From assembly GCA_905331475.1 (NCBI GenBank), contig CAJNYU010001055.1, positions 62,001 to 126,000 of the forward strand: a stretch of 64,000 nt of DNA, given 5' to 3'. The notes under the pieces are model-generated. The model was given only the letters and a program-made list of their open reading frames with translations, did not search any database and had not been told where the DNA came from. Each line of letters opens with the position of its first letter. Position 1 is the stretch's first letter. The position numbers and the translations under genes were made by a program. Origin of the DNA: Rotaria socialis. Taxonomy: Eukaryota > Rotifera > Eurotatoria > Philodinida > Philodinidae. Below, in pieces: positions 1-15,105 of this stretch.

Positions 1-270
1 GTATGCATATATATACAAACACACACAGACACACATATATGATATGTGAAACTACAAACAAAGGAGGTCTACAGAAAACGAAATGATGAAATATTTTAGT
101 GCAAACAAGAAGATAAAAAAAATGCTAAAAACTGATGTAATCATTAACTCGAAAGAGTTTCACAGACAAAGATGAACTTTTTCAATCTAGTCTAAGGTAT
201 CATCTCTATCACAGTAAACAAAACAAATACAGAATAGAATGGTGAGATAATCACAAGACAGACGATCAAA

Positions 271-1217
271 CTATTGTTGTTTATCTGGATCACTCATATG
301 TCTGGCGAGATCTTTTAGCATACCAAATGCACGGATTCGTTTTCGACCTAGTTGAAATTAAGAGAAAATTCATATATATCTATCTATTTGAATACCTGAC
401 AAACATACCAAATAGTTTCGCAAGCGTATCATCACAATTTACATACTGTTTATTTATCGGATCCTATATTTAAATGTATAAAATTTTAAAAGACAGAAAA
501 ATATGAAAATGATTTTACCAATAGATTATGTTCTTTAAAGTAAGCCCACATACGCTTAACAACTTCAGATCGAGGCATCTGAAAAAAAAACATTAAAAAA
601 CTGAATCAAAATGATTGAATAATTTACTTGATGTCCTCCAACGACACAAGCTAATTGATCACTTAAATCTAACTCCTTATTATAACATGTTCGTCGACGT
701 TCAATCTTAAGTGATGGTGTTGTTGGTTTCTTGTATGTTGCTGAACTAGAAGTACTCTTAGGAAAATGTAAAAAAATATTGTTCTTTATTTTTTAATAAA
801 TATTTATAACAATTAAATTACAATCGTTCGTCGAAGGCTTGGTCGATTTTCTTGTTGATGAATTTCCATAGCTAATTCTTCGTCGGATTTAGATGTTTGT
901 GGATTATTATCATTATTATTTGGTTGTGCTTCTATTGTTTTTGTTTGTGAATCGTCATCTGTTGTTTGACATTGTAAATTATCATTCACCTGACTATGTT
1001 CAATACTTGTTTGATTTATTGGAATTGGTATTATATCACGTGTTGTTATTTCAGCCATAAGAATATCATCAATTTCTCGTTTTCGCTCAGTGAAATCACA
1101 TTTAAATATAGTTTCCAGCATTTGTCGAACTTTCTTTGATGATAATGTATTTAAATCAGCATCTTTGAGAATTATTTGAATTTCTAGACGTAACTTATCA
1201 GCAGAAACCGTAGCCAT
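271..1217 (-). CDS. DEK_C + SWIB/MDM2 domain chromatin protein (UAF30/TRI1-like), 238 aa, 5 exons
   Basis: Exons in transcript order are 822-1217, 628-756, 519-578, 409-463 and 271-347; all junctions are GT..AG and phases agree, giving 238 residues. Residues 1-60 look like a DEK C-terminal helical domain (IILKDADLNTLSSKKVRQML). A low-complexity Gln/Asn/Asp-rich linker follows. The SWIB domain, about residues 162-232, is assembled across four exons: LDLSDQLACVVGG, then MPRSEVVKRMWAYFKEHNLL, then DPINKQYVNCDDTLAKLFG, then a basic end. This order (DEK_C then SWIB) is that of yeast Uaf30/Tri1 and related eukaryotic proteins, which act in RNA polymerase I factor UAF or on chromatin; a nuclear role is inferred from the family. 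The start is the first ATG of the long first exon. The family call is firm, the precise orthologue is not. Confidence 0.9.
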
Positions 1218-1533
1218 TTTTTTTCACAAATTTAATGATCAAACGTAGTCTACTTGTAATACAAGGTCACCAAAAAATTTTCTACGAACGCAAGAGAAAC
1301 GAACAGAATATATGAATAGTTCAAACGTAATACGATGTCATTCGTTGATTTGTTACTTAACTATTACCAATCAATTTATCAAATTTCACCTTCATCTTTT
1401 TATTTCACACAATTTAGCAATCTAATGATGTCAAATAAAGTTACAAAAATGTGACTAATGATATTTTTTATTCAAGTTCAATTTTTACTTTAATCAATTG
1501 ATAGATGTCAGTGACATATTGAGTTTGTAAATG

Positions 1534-1557
1534 TATATATATATATATATATATATA
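1534..1557. repeat. (AT)n microsatellite
   Basis: Uninterrupted TA/AT dinucleotide run. Confidence 0.9.
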
Positions 1558-4018
1558 ATATCTATATTTCCGTCGTTGTAAAGTACTATATGAATACAGG
1601 TTTTTTGCATTCAAATCATAGCTTTTTGTTGAATCCTTTTTATGTGAAATGAAAAATCTTGCTGGAATTCTTCTCCAACAAGATTTATGTTTTCAATAAT
1701 TACTCGATATGTCGATTAATTACATATGCATATCAGTTACGACAAGACGATGAAACCTTAACTTTGAAAGTAATAAATTTTCGTAGGCTATCTCTAGATG
1801 AATTTCTTTGAAACGTAGTTGATATAAAATGTATGGATGTTTGTTCACTTAATATGCAATAAGGAAAAATATTTGTTCAATCATTAAAAGAATTTCTGTT
1901 GTATGGAATGACAATTCTTTCAAATAAATCATTATAAAGTCATTTATTTGTTGAGAAGTTTCACTGTAAATATTAGAATAGAAGAATGTTTATCGTTATT
2001 TCCTTTTGACATATGTGGCGTCTAGTTTTTTCTCTAATCTCTATTGTCATCAGGGAATATCCGGTACAAGTTTATGTTCAAAGATAAATCATCAAACGAA
2101 AATGAGTTAATAGATTTTTGTTAATTTCTATTATGTTTTTTGCTTTTTGCTTTTTTGCATACTTTATCCTCAATTTTTATCTGTTATAGTCCAGAATTTT
2201 ATTATTTCATATTGTTGTTGTTTTTCTTTTCTTTTCTTTTAAAAGAAATAACATTTTGAGGGAGAACATTCATCTGTTCACTCATTTTTTTTGCTTATCT
2301 CTTTGTGCTTCTGGCAAATTGATTATGTAAGATAAGAAAATATTAGTGAACATTAGGAAACAATCGTTGTTTTTGTCCTTTCAAGTAGCTTAAGGGTAAC
2401 ATTCGATCTATCTCATCTAATCACATATATCGATGCGAAAAAAGAGAAATGATCTTTACTACAAATGACAAATGATTTTTGCTTTTCTTCTTCCATCACG
2501 CATCATCTCCTTTAGTTTGCCGCTGGTGCATATACTACATCAGATATAATCTAGTCGTCATTCTCTATATCCACTCCTAATGATCTGTATCCTGTTCATT
2601 GTTGTTGAAGAATAGTTTCGTAGTAGGATGCAAACAGCAGCTGTTGCTCTTATTTATATATGTGTATGTTCTTGTATATTGGAAGGAAATTTTTTTCTAT
2701 ACCTCTCAATAGACTAATGGGGCAGAAGAGCGTGCTTTTCTTTTTTTCTTTAACCTATTTTTAGACTTTGAGTTCTTTAATTGATTTGGTACGTTTGAAA
2801 CTTCTTTCTCGTGGGACATAACGAGCGACAATATTGCCGAAGGAAATTTCCAAGTATTAGACCGATTTACTAAACCATATACTTTCACATTCTCTTGCAT
2901 TCATATATATATATTACTTCGATGAATAGAGAGATTTTCATAACAGACGCTCAAGTTCTTGATTATTCTTTTTAGTTAACAAGTTGCCTGGAGTTGTCTT
3001 TAAACAAATAATGCACTATAGAAAGATTACTAAAGAAGTGTCAGAAAATGGCACAAAACACAAACGAGTATTAGATGAGAATCTGCAATAACGCTGATTA
3101 TTGCTCGATATAGACAATCACTGATTGCGCCATGATTAGAACTGTCAACGTCTTATGTGTCGATGTATACATCTTGAGTTGCAGCACACGATAATAACAA
3201 AAAGATACAACAAGAACAATTAAGTTCGTTTGGCTTTTCTGAAGTCATATCAATGAATACATTATCACATAGAACAAACATACCAAAGAAAACAGAAGAA
3301 GAAAACAAGATTCTCGAGCTTCTGCTGCTGATGATGATGATAATCATGAAGATGAATGACAACGTAGAATGAATTCTAGCTTTAATTTATACAGAGAAAA
3401 AGCCAAAACCATTGGCAGAACAAGGAACACACAATAAAGGACTGAAAAAAGAACGATGCACACATACAACACAAACATAATGGAAAATATAAAATTCAAG
3501 AAGTCTTAAGAAAACACGTATATACAAATATTTGATGACGTTAATGACAATGCAAATGCACGCATTTACTTGATTACAGGTGAAAGTTTTTACAGGATTA
3601 TTTATCTACATCACATAGATTATTCTTCGATCCAATTGAATTAGAGATAATTTAGAAGGTGCGAACAATTTAATTATCACGCTGTATGGATATCGATACA
3701 TGAAAACACATTCTTCTCATTGCCGTTATTACTCTTATTATCGACCCAAGGCAACTCGATTATGCCAGTACTCTAATAATAATAATACTAATAATTCTCG
3801 TCATCGGCAAGCGTTATGACAACGATAAGCAAGAAAGAATAAGAGAAAGGCAGAAATAAAGGAAGCATCAACTGTTACGACTCTTTAAGTAACAGATCTT
3901 ATCACCTGTCGCTAATCAAAGCAATAAAGGGCGCTTCTGAATTCACAGTGCACAGTTTGCTCTACAAGAAATAAGCAATATTGAATCACTTTATGTTCCT
4001 CTTTCATATTCTATAGTG

Positions 4019-4037
4019 ATATATATATATATATATA
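4019..4037. repeat. (AT)n microsatellite
   Basis: Uninterrupted AT run upstream of the acetylcholinesterase gene. Confidence 0.9.
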
Positions 4038-4195
4038 ATATAACGTGTATATAACGAAAGAAAAGCGCTAACATAATAGAAAAGAAATCGATTTCGTTTT
4101 TCTGCATTTCTCTGGTTCTCTCTCTCCTTCTCTCGCTCCTTCTATCGTTCTTCTTTCTTGTTGTTGGTCATAATTGCTACAATTGGCAACTGTGA

Positions 4196-4199
4196 AAAT

Positions 4200-4238
<39 letters not shown>
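4196..4238. repeat. (AC)n(AT)n compound microsatellite
   Basis: An AC run passes directly into an AT run about 320 bp before the acetylcholinesterase start codon. Confidence 0.9.
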
Positions 4239-4560
4239 CGTACATATACAAACAGAACACTAAACGCATTGGTACATACGTGCTCGTTCTGACTGCTACT
4301 CGTGCGCGCATTGTATAACTACGTCAATAAGAATGATGATAATCTTTTGCTTTTTTAATGTTCAATAATTTATTGATTTATTGATTCATTGTTCTTCATT
4401 ATAAAAAGATACATATATTTATATATATATATCAAAGCGTATTAGAACTTACATTTGCGTTTTCCTGACGTTTTATTGTTTTTTTTGACATTACCATTAT
4501 TATTATTACTACCATTATTAAATATTCTTTGTAAAAATCACGAATGTGCGATTCAAGTTA

Positions 4561-8755
<4,195 letters not shown>

Positions 8756-9002
8756 CATTATAATTGCCTTTGCGTGTTTTGTTTTGTTTTTCTATAAATT
8801 AGTTTCCGTCCATTTGCTTGATTTTTTTCTATTTAAGCATTATCTCCTACCTGTCTTTTTTCCTAAGAGTTCTTTGGTGTTTCTTTTTGCTTGTTTGATG
8901 TTGTATATATTTAATTAAGTATTGTCATTTTATTGTATTGATCTGTGTCTTTATGTTTGCGTTTATTTTGATATAATAGAAATGTTTCTTTGATTTTCTT
9001 GA

Positions 9003-9389
9003 TTAAAAATAATAAAGTCCAAATACAGTAACAGCACAGAAGATCTTCGTATTTGAATAAACGTATGCTGCATAATTATCTGTTTCAACATCCCATAAAC
9101 AACGACATGTCATCATTACGTTTTCATCTTGACAATTACCAATTACAACTTGTATAACATATTTGTATCGATCATAATTTAATGATTTCATCGCATCTTT
9201 TATTATCTGTGAAATATCTTTTGATAATTGAGTACACTTGTCACAATCATATTCATATTGTCGATCAATGACTTGTTGAATTCTTTGTTCAAGCATTTCT
9301 TTTACTTCATTGATGTTAAATGGGCGTGATGGTTTAGCTTGACTGCCACTAGATAGATCTAGACTAGACAGTGTTTTTGAATAGTTCAT
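9003..9389 (-). CDS. DYNLT2B-like: Tctex1-family dynein light chain (DYNLT2B/TCTEX1D2-like), 128 aa
   Basis: Single-exon gene with the length expected for the family. The first 25 residues are variable and Ser-rich. The Tctex1 fold follows from FNINEVKEMLEQRI. Its most conserved part is DRYKYVIQVVIG, then RCLWDVETDNYAAYVYSN and the closing FCAVTVFGLYYF, all typical of the TCTEX1D2/DYNLT2B subgroup. Family members are light chains of cytoplasmic or intraflagellar-transport dynein and bind the intermediate chain as dimers; a ciliary role is inferred from the subgroup, not shown. It converges on the acetylcholinesterase gene, with 247 bp between the stop codons. Just before the ATG the transcript strand reads cattaag, which could be a splice acceptor for a leader or a 5' UTR intron. 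Confidence 0.9.
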   Translation of the reverse strand: MNYSKTLSSLDLSSGSQAKPSRPFNINEVKEMLEQRIQQVIDRQYEYDCDKCTQLSKDISQIIKDAMKSLNYDRYKYVIQVVIGNCQDENVMMTCRCLWDVETDNYAAYVYSNTKIFCAVTVFGLYYF

Positions 9390-11503
9390 TGCTTAATGAA
9401 ATAGAACAGACGAATATATAATTAGTAATAAACAAACACGAAAAAACAACTGTTTTTTTAAATACTACTGGCGCTTAGAGTTTTTTTTCCTTTTTTGAGA
9501 AAATTTATTTTAGATAAAATAAATAAGATGATGTCGGAAAAGAAAGGAAATTAGAATGAACTTTATGACAAACTCAAAACAAGTATTAAAATATCAACGA
9601 ATAGTAAAGAATAACTTATGATGGTGACTTCAGGATAGTGACTAATGCAACTCACATAATTACAAATAGAACAATATTCTCGTGTCAATGCTGACTGATG
9701 GTATAGATAGCAGGACAGAATGCATTTCCCTTCATATGGTAAAGTTTTCTCAGTTTAACTACCATTGAAGGATACAACAGAGTAGAAATTTTGAAAAATG
9801 GTAACCTTTCTTCCACAATTTTAGTTTTGAGTAAACAGCAAAGACCGTCTAGTTTTTTTCTTATTGAACCAATGGATATCAGCAAAGAAGCAAATATGAA
9901 AAATAGTTTTAAAAACAGCACCTGCACGTTAAGAAACAGGATCTTAAAACAATCTTTTCGAACAATCAATTATCGTTTAATCGATAAAGTGATTTTATTG
10001 AAAATAATCATTTTGTTCAAATTAAAATCTGAAAAGATTCATCATGATATATTTCGCTCTTCTGGCTACCTTTCGATGATGATTGTCAAACCCATTCCAC
10101 CGTTTAACATCGCTGATAGGACGAACCATTGAGTAAATTGCCTAATGCATTTGAGTCCTTAATAGAATAGTTTTGTCGATACATGTATATATTAGTGAGA
10201 ATATTTCTGCAAATGCATTCGGTTGCTAGTGAAATATATTTCTAAAGATAGGAAGTTCTTTATTAAACATAAGGAAAAAGAAAAGAATTTCAGTTAGTTA
10301 CCAACTGAGATAGTTCATGAAGTTCCTTACAAGCATATTAGCTAGATTTAATTACAGATAGCATGATTCTATTTTTTGTTCTGAATAATATTTCTGCCAA
10401 CATCTATGCCAGTGAAAATTTGAAAATGGACGATTAATATTGAGTTAAATACAAATCTAATCTAATAAAAATTGAAGTAAAATTGAAAACGATTTAGTTT
10501 GCAGATGACACATCGTTCCAAAAATGCTTATTTGTCTTGATTTAGATTAAGTTCCTATGAATTTTATTTCAATTAGTTTCAAAACCAACCTTCAAGTTAA
10601 CCTAAACCTCAGTCTAATCCTCTTCTGTATTTTAGGCACACAATCAAACATTACAGTTCTTTCGATTCGATCATTTCATTTTAGTTGATCTAAATTACTT
10701 CTCTAAGTGTACATTTTTTATTACCAAAATAGCTTCACAAAAGTGATTGAAAGCAATTCCTTGCTGCATTTCTCCTGGATTAATTTCGAGAAAAGTAAAT
10801 TATTTTGTTTTGAATCTGCGAGATAATATATTATTGAATAGAAAAGAGACATAAGAGAAGTAGAAGAGCGACTGTAAAAGATGAACGAATGCGTGTCGTT
10901 GTAAATTGGAGACTAATTAAATTAGCAGGTAGCAGATCTTCTTTGATCCAATACTATATAGCGATTCAACAGCTGTCTTATTGAGGCAGAAATCTTGCAT
11001 AAAGTTAAAAATCTGTCAAAATCCAATATTGAAAAATTTGAACACAAGATGAAAATATCAAATGAATTAGAGTTCGCACCTATTAGTGCAAATACTATTA
11101 CTATTCAATATAATAATTTGCAGTCAGATAAACGAAAACATACTAAAACAAATTTCTAAAACAGTGAGGACGAGCATTAAAAGTGGTCTGAAAAATATTA
11201 TTAGTCGCATGCAATTGGAAATGATTGAAGAGACACGTCGTAATAGTCGATCATAGTCATCTATTTGCTTTTTTTCTGTACACGCATGAGTGCATTCATA
11301 TGAGAAGAGTGTCGGCAATCCTTCAGACAAATATTATTTTGAGCAAATCGTCCTTCATAGATACACCAATAATTTAATGCGGCAGCAATAATATTACGCG
11401 TTTCTTCTTTTTCTATTGAAAAAATCGAGCAGTTAAACCGATTCTCACGTAAAATTATTTTCGTATTCATTTGATCTGCTTTCCTTCTGCCTCAATCGAA
11501 ACG
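9390..11503. other. Intergenic, no gene supported
   Basis: Overlapping open frames on both strands (9685-9969 minus, 9791-10132 plus, 11124-11470 minus) are compositionally biased, lack family motifs and cannot be joined into a model. Confidence 0.5.
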
Positions 11504-12043
11504 ATGAATAATATCGAGTACCCATCAAATCATATAATGCTCTCGTATCAATGGAATCACCAACAACTTATTTCCGATATCTACTATTATCTAGAGAAGA
11601 CAGAAATGGCCTGTATGGATGGACAAACACGGTGGAATGAGTGAATCTCTTACTTCAAGATAAAATAAATAGCATTGTATTGTTCTTTTTCTCTATTGTT
11701 TCATCATAGTATGGCAGAAGGCGTCCAAAATTGTGGCGTTTTCGTATGCTTTCTCACTCCGGAATATCAAGAATCAGCCAATTGCAAGAAAGAAATTACC
11801 TACGCTTTGCAGTTACGTAAACCAGTTATTCCTTGTCTTATTGGATTCAATCAAGACAAAAAGTGAAAACCATCAGATTGGCTCAGTCTTTCGATTTCTG
11901 ATCTTCTGTATCTCGATTTCAACGATATCAATAAGAAGAATCTTGCGACTAAATGTCAAGAATTGATTCAGAAAATTCATGCGATAATCGGAACGTCGCC
12001 TATATCCTCTGAATACGAAGACGAAGACGAAGAGCCACAGTGA
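11504..12043 (+). pseudogene. TIR-domain protein, decayed copy
   Basis: A TIR domain is readable over about 170 residues but is broken three times. It starts at ATG 11504 (MNNIEYPSNHIMLSYQWNHQ). Near 11607-11610 the frame shifts by one base: the expected PVWMDKHGGMSESLTS continues in another frame. The intron that should follow (11660-11709) begins AT instead of GT but ends normally in catag. Exon 2 then reads SMAEGVQNCGVFVCFLTPEY and KPVIPCLIG, the typical second half of a TIR domain. A TGA at 11864-11866 lies where Trp is expected before KPSDWLSLSISDLLYLDF. The frame then stays open to a stop at 12041-12043, after an acidic tail. TIR domains act in immune signalling or as NADases; this copy cannot make a full domain. 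Lesions are judged against my memory of the family, without an alignment. Confidence 0.75.
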
Positions 12044-15000
12044 CAAAATAAAACTAACCGAAAAATTGATAAACTATAATTTTGTTATGCAAAAAGTAAA
12101 CGATCGACCGAATTCCTCTAAGTTTTCTTTTCTTATGAGCATTAAAATCAGCGAACAATTGTATATTCTATTGTAAAATTTTTGCATTAATTTTACCATC
12201 ATGTATCCACATATGATCGCGTCATACAAGTGAGCTCTTCCTCATTAGTCGATATAACAGTCACTGTTTTCATTACTTATCTTGTTTTATTTCTACTTTC
12301 TATGATATTTTTTTATTGATGATCTTGTCATATTTGACTATCATTCATGACTCATGGCGAAGAAAAGTGTTTACTCTGTTCTTTCAGAATAAACTTGTCG
12401 GGTGAACAACATATGGAACATTCATAAACATCCGATTTTATAACTTCATTATGAATCAAATTGATTTCCACTCAAGTCATCATTTATATTCATCTATCGT
12501 TTAATATAAAATCCAGCAGATGTTAGAAAAGAAAATAAATGATGTAAATTTATTGGTCTAAACGTCATGTTATGTTCCATACTAATATGTATGACGTGTA
12601 TTAAGATTATCCAAAACAATTACTTGAAAAAATTCTCTCCTGTTCTATTATTTTGGTTTTAACTATGATGAGTCACATATCTATTGATGATCCATCATTA
12701 GATTTATTTTATGCTTCAAAAACTTATCAGCCGAATAACTTAGACAGTCATCGACATTAAGAAAGATCATTAGAATTCACTTAATTTTAAAGAAGAGATT
12801 ATTAAATCAAAATCTTCATATCTCATTTACTATGTTTTCAAAGAAGTTCTTAAAAAAGGTCAAGACAAGAAGAATTTGAACAGATTGATTACATTGGTTT
12901 CAATAGAAAAAACTGTTAAATACTCTCCACAGCAAGAATCATATTCACGCTTGTTAATACTAGACTGTACATAAAAATTTGATGAAGTTTACAATGTTTA
13001 ACGAGAGAGTGATAAACACGTATGCTGAATAGATTATCCTAAAGCTTTGTTTTAATAATCATATTGAGCATCTTATTAGTTAACGGCAGTTATTTATATT
13101 TAATTGGAAAATATTCTTCTACTTTGCTTTCTCTGATCCAATAAAATCAATGGGGAAAAGCGGACTTCGTCTATCGAGGATATAGTGGCGATCTACAAGA
13201 TTCAATGGCGATTCAGAAAATTCAAAGGATCCAGGAATCCACTTCGTTCTGTTTGCTTCGTTTCTCAAATGAATAGTTTCACCTAGTTTTATTTTATGGC
13301 GATCTGAAATGCACATCAACTATTTTCAAATAAATGTTGAAGTTTTTATAATTGCTTGGCTTTTCTAAAGGAAAGAAAACATTTCACGAAAAATTTATTG
13401 TTCAAAACAATTTCTATGGTTTAGTTTTCAAGAGACAAATGTTCGTCTTCATCTATCAAATATCGGTTAGAATTTTCATTCACTATTAGGTGTTGTCACG
13501 TTATTAAGTGTCTTGCTCAGAATACGAGTGATAAAGGTAATCACTGTAATTCAATGATTTTAATCTTAAATAAATAAACTCATCTCATCCAATTTATAAT
13601 GAATAATGTAATGCTAATTAAAAAAATGGTGATAATTATGTTTTCTGAAGTTTTTATTTAGAAAAAGAGCAATGAAATTATTTTTATTGTAGAAGACCTG
13701 ACATAGATAAGACGAATTTGATCATACAAATTATAATTATATTAGTATTTACCTTTCTTCTGTAGCAACATCTAGTCACAGTGACTAGTGAACTGTAGTT
13801 ATATTCTTCATAACTACCTTAAAACTTTGAATTAATTCATCTTAAAAAGTTCAAGAAAATTGAATTCCATTTCAAGCGAGCGCCAAGGCCTATTAAATAG
13901 CAATGTTCTTTATTTTCAGTGTAACATTCTATAGATCAAACAAAATAAAGTCTGGCGAAAGTTAGGAAACTTCATTTTTATTGTTATTTATTATTTTCTA
14001 TAATATTAATAAGTAACATTACATGACATTATAGCTTTACTAGAAGAATAAATTCTGCATATTATTTTTAAACAGATCCTCTATAGAATTCACATATTAT
14101 ATTATCAAGCATCGATAAGCACAACGAACATTGTCTCTTGTTTTAAAACGATCTTTAACTCCCCTTTTCAATGAATATATTTCATTCTAGAAGAAAAAGA
14201 GGAACTTGACAAAATTCTCTTCAGACAACAATAAATAAGAATTGTAATATTTTATTGTAAAATAACACACGTTAACTACAGTCTGTTTCATTTATTAAAT
14301 TCTTCATACAAAATTAAATTTCATTCAGTTTTCAAAACATCGTTGTACTGCATCCATGTTAAATGAGAAAAGCAATTAAATCAATAAAATCAATATCACT
14401 TTTGTTCATCTGCAACTAATCATCATGAACAAGATATTATTGAAAATGTTGAGTTTACGATATCAGGTTAGCGAAATATTTCTGGAATACGTTTTTCTTC
14501 TAAAAGTATATCAGAGTTATTATTTATAAAGATATTCTTTGCAAATTTGTCGATTCGAATAGATAGTTGAAATTAACTTTGTCAAATCAATAGCACCATA
14601 TTCATTGAAATATCTTTCAGCGAATCTTTTCATTTGTGAACTATATAGACTTTTCAGAGAAGATTTCAAAATAGAACAAGATTATTTATATTAGCAGAAT
14701 ATACATTTGAATAATTTAACACAATCCAATGCATAATATATATGTTCAAGTTATATTCATGATTATTGCATAACATATCGATGTACTAATGTAAAAATTC
14801 AAATTCAAAATAGACTAAGAAATAACTTTTTCTTTATGATTCGATACTTCATAGATTGATCATATTGAATTTTTTCGCATTGATTTATTCAAGAAGAAAC
14901 AAAAAACAAGATATCAATTAACAAATATTCCATTAATATAGTATACATAATATAATACAAAAAGGTAAAAGAAAAAGAAAAAGAACAAGAAAACATAGAC

Positions 15001-15105
15001 ATTCAAAAAGCAAAGCAAGCAACTAAAAGTTAGTAAGTGTCTGTCTGTTTTGACTAGTTAGACGGACGGATTTTTAAAAAACTTTCTTCAATCAATATTG
15101 AATAA
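12044..15105. other. Intergenic, AT-rich, one possible relic
   Basis: No gene supported except the possible retroelement remnant at 13119-13319, given separately. The rest is AT-rich without long frames. Confidence 0.55.
13119..13319 (-). pseudogene. Possible retroelement integrase C-terminal relic
   Basis: A 66-codon open frame whose middle, KLGETIHLRNEANRTKWIPG, resembles the strand-loop at the C-terminal end of Ty3/gypsy-type integrases, where a V.VRN..GPKWIPG-like stretch is common. No protease, reverse transcriptase, RNase H or long terminal repeat was found nearby, so at best it is a fragment. It could equally be a chance frame. Confidence 0.25.

Larger units (their letters stand above)
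1218..4560. other. Intergenic, no gene seen
   Basis: Divergent spacer between the SWIB gene and the acetylcholinesterase gene. Open frames here (for example 2706-2900 and 3153-3362 on the minus strand) are short, of low complexity and show no family resemblance. It contains AT and AC/AT dinucleotide tracts. It presumably holds both promoters, but no specific element could be supported. Confidence 0.6.

Noticed and set aside
9791..10132. 113-codon plus-strand frame overlapping a 94-codon minus-strand frame
   Set aside because: Neither shows a domain, and mutual overlap suggests at most one is real; neither could be supported.
11864..11866. TGA read as tryptophan (alternative genetic code)
   Set aside because: The MYPT gene ends in TGA exactly at the conserved C-terminus, so TGA is a stop here; the relics also carry frameshifts and a broken splice donor.
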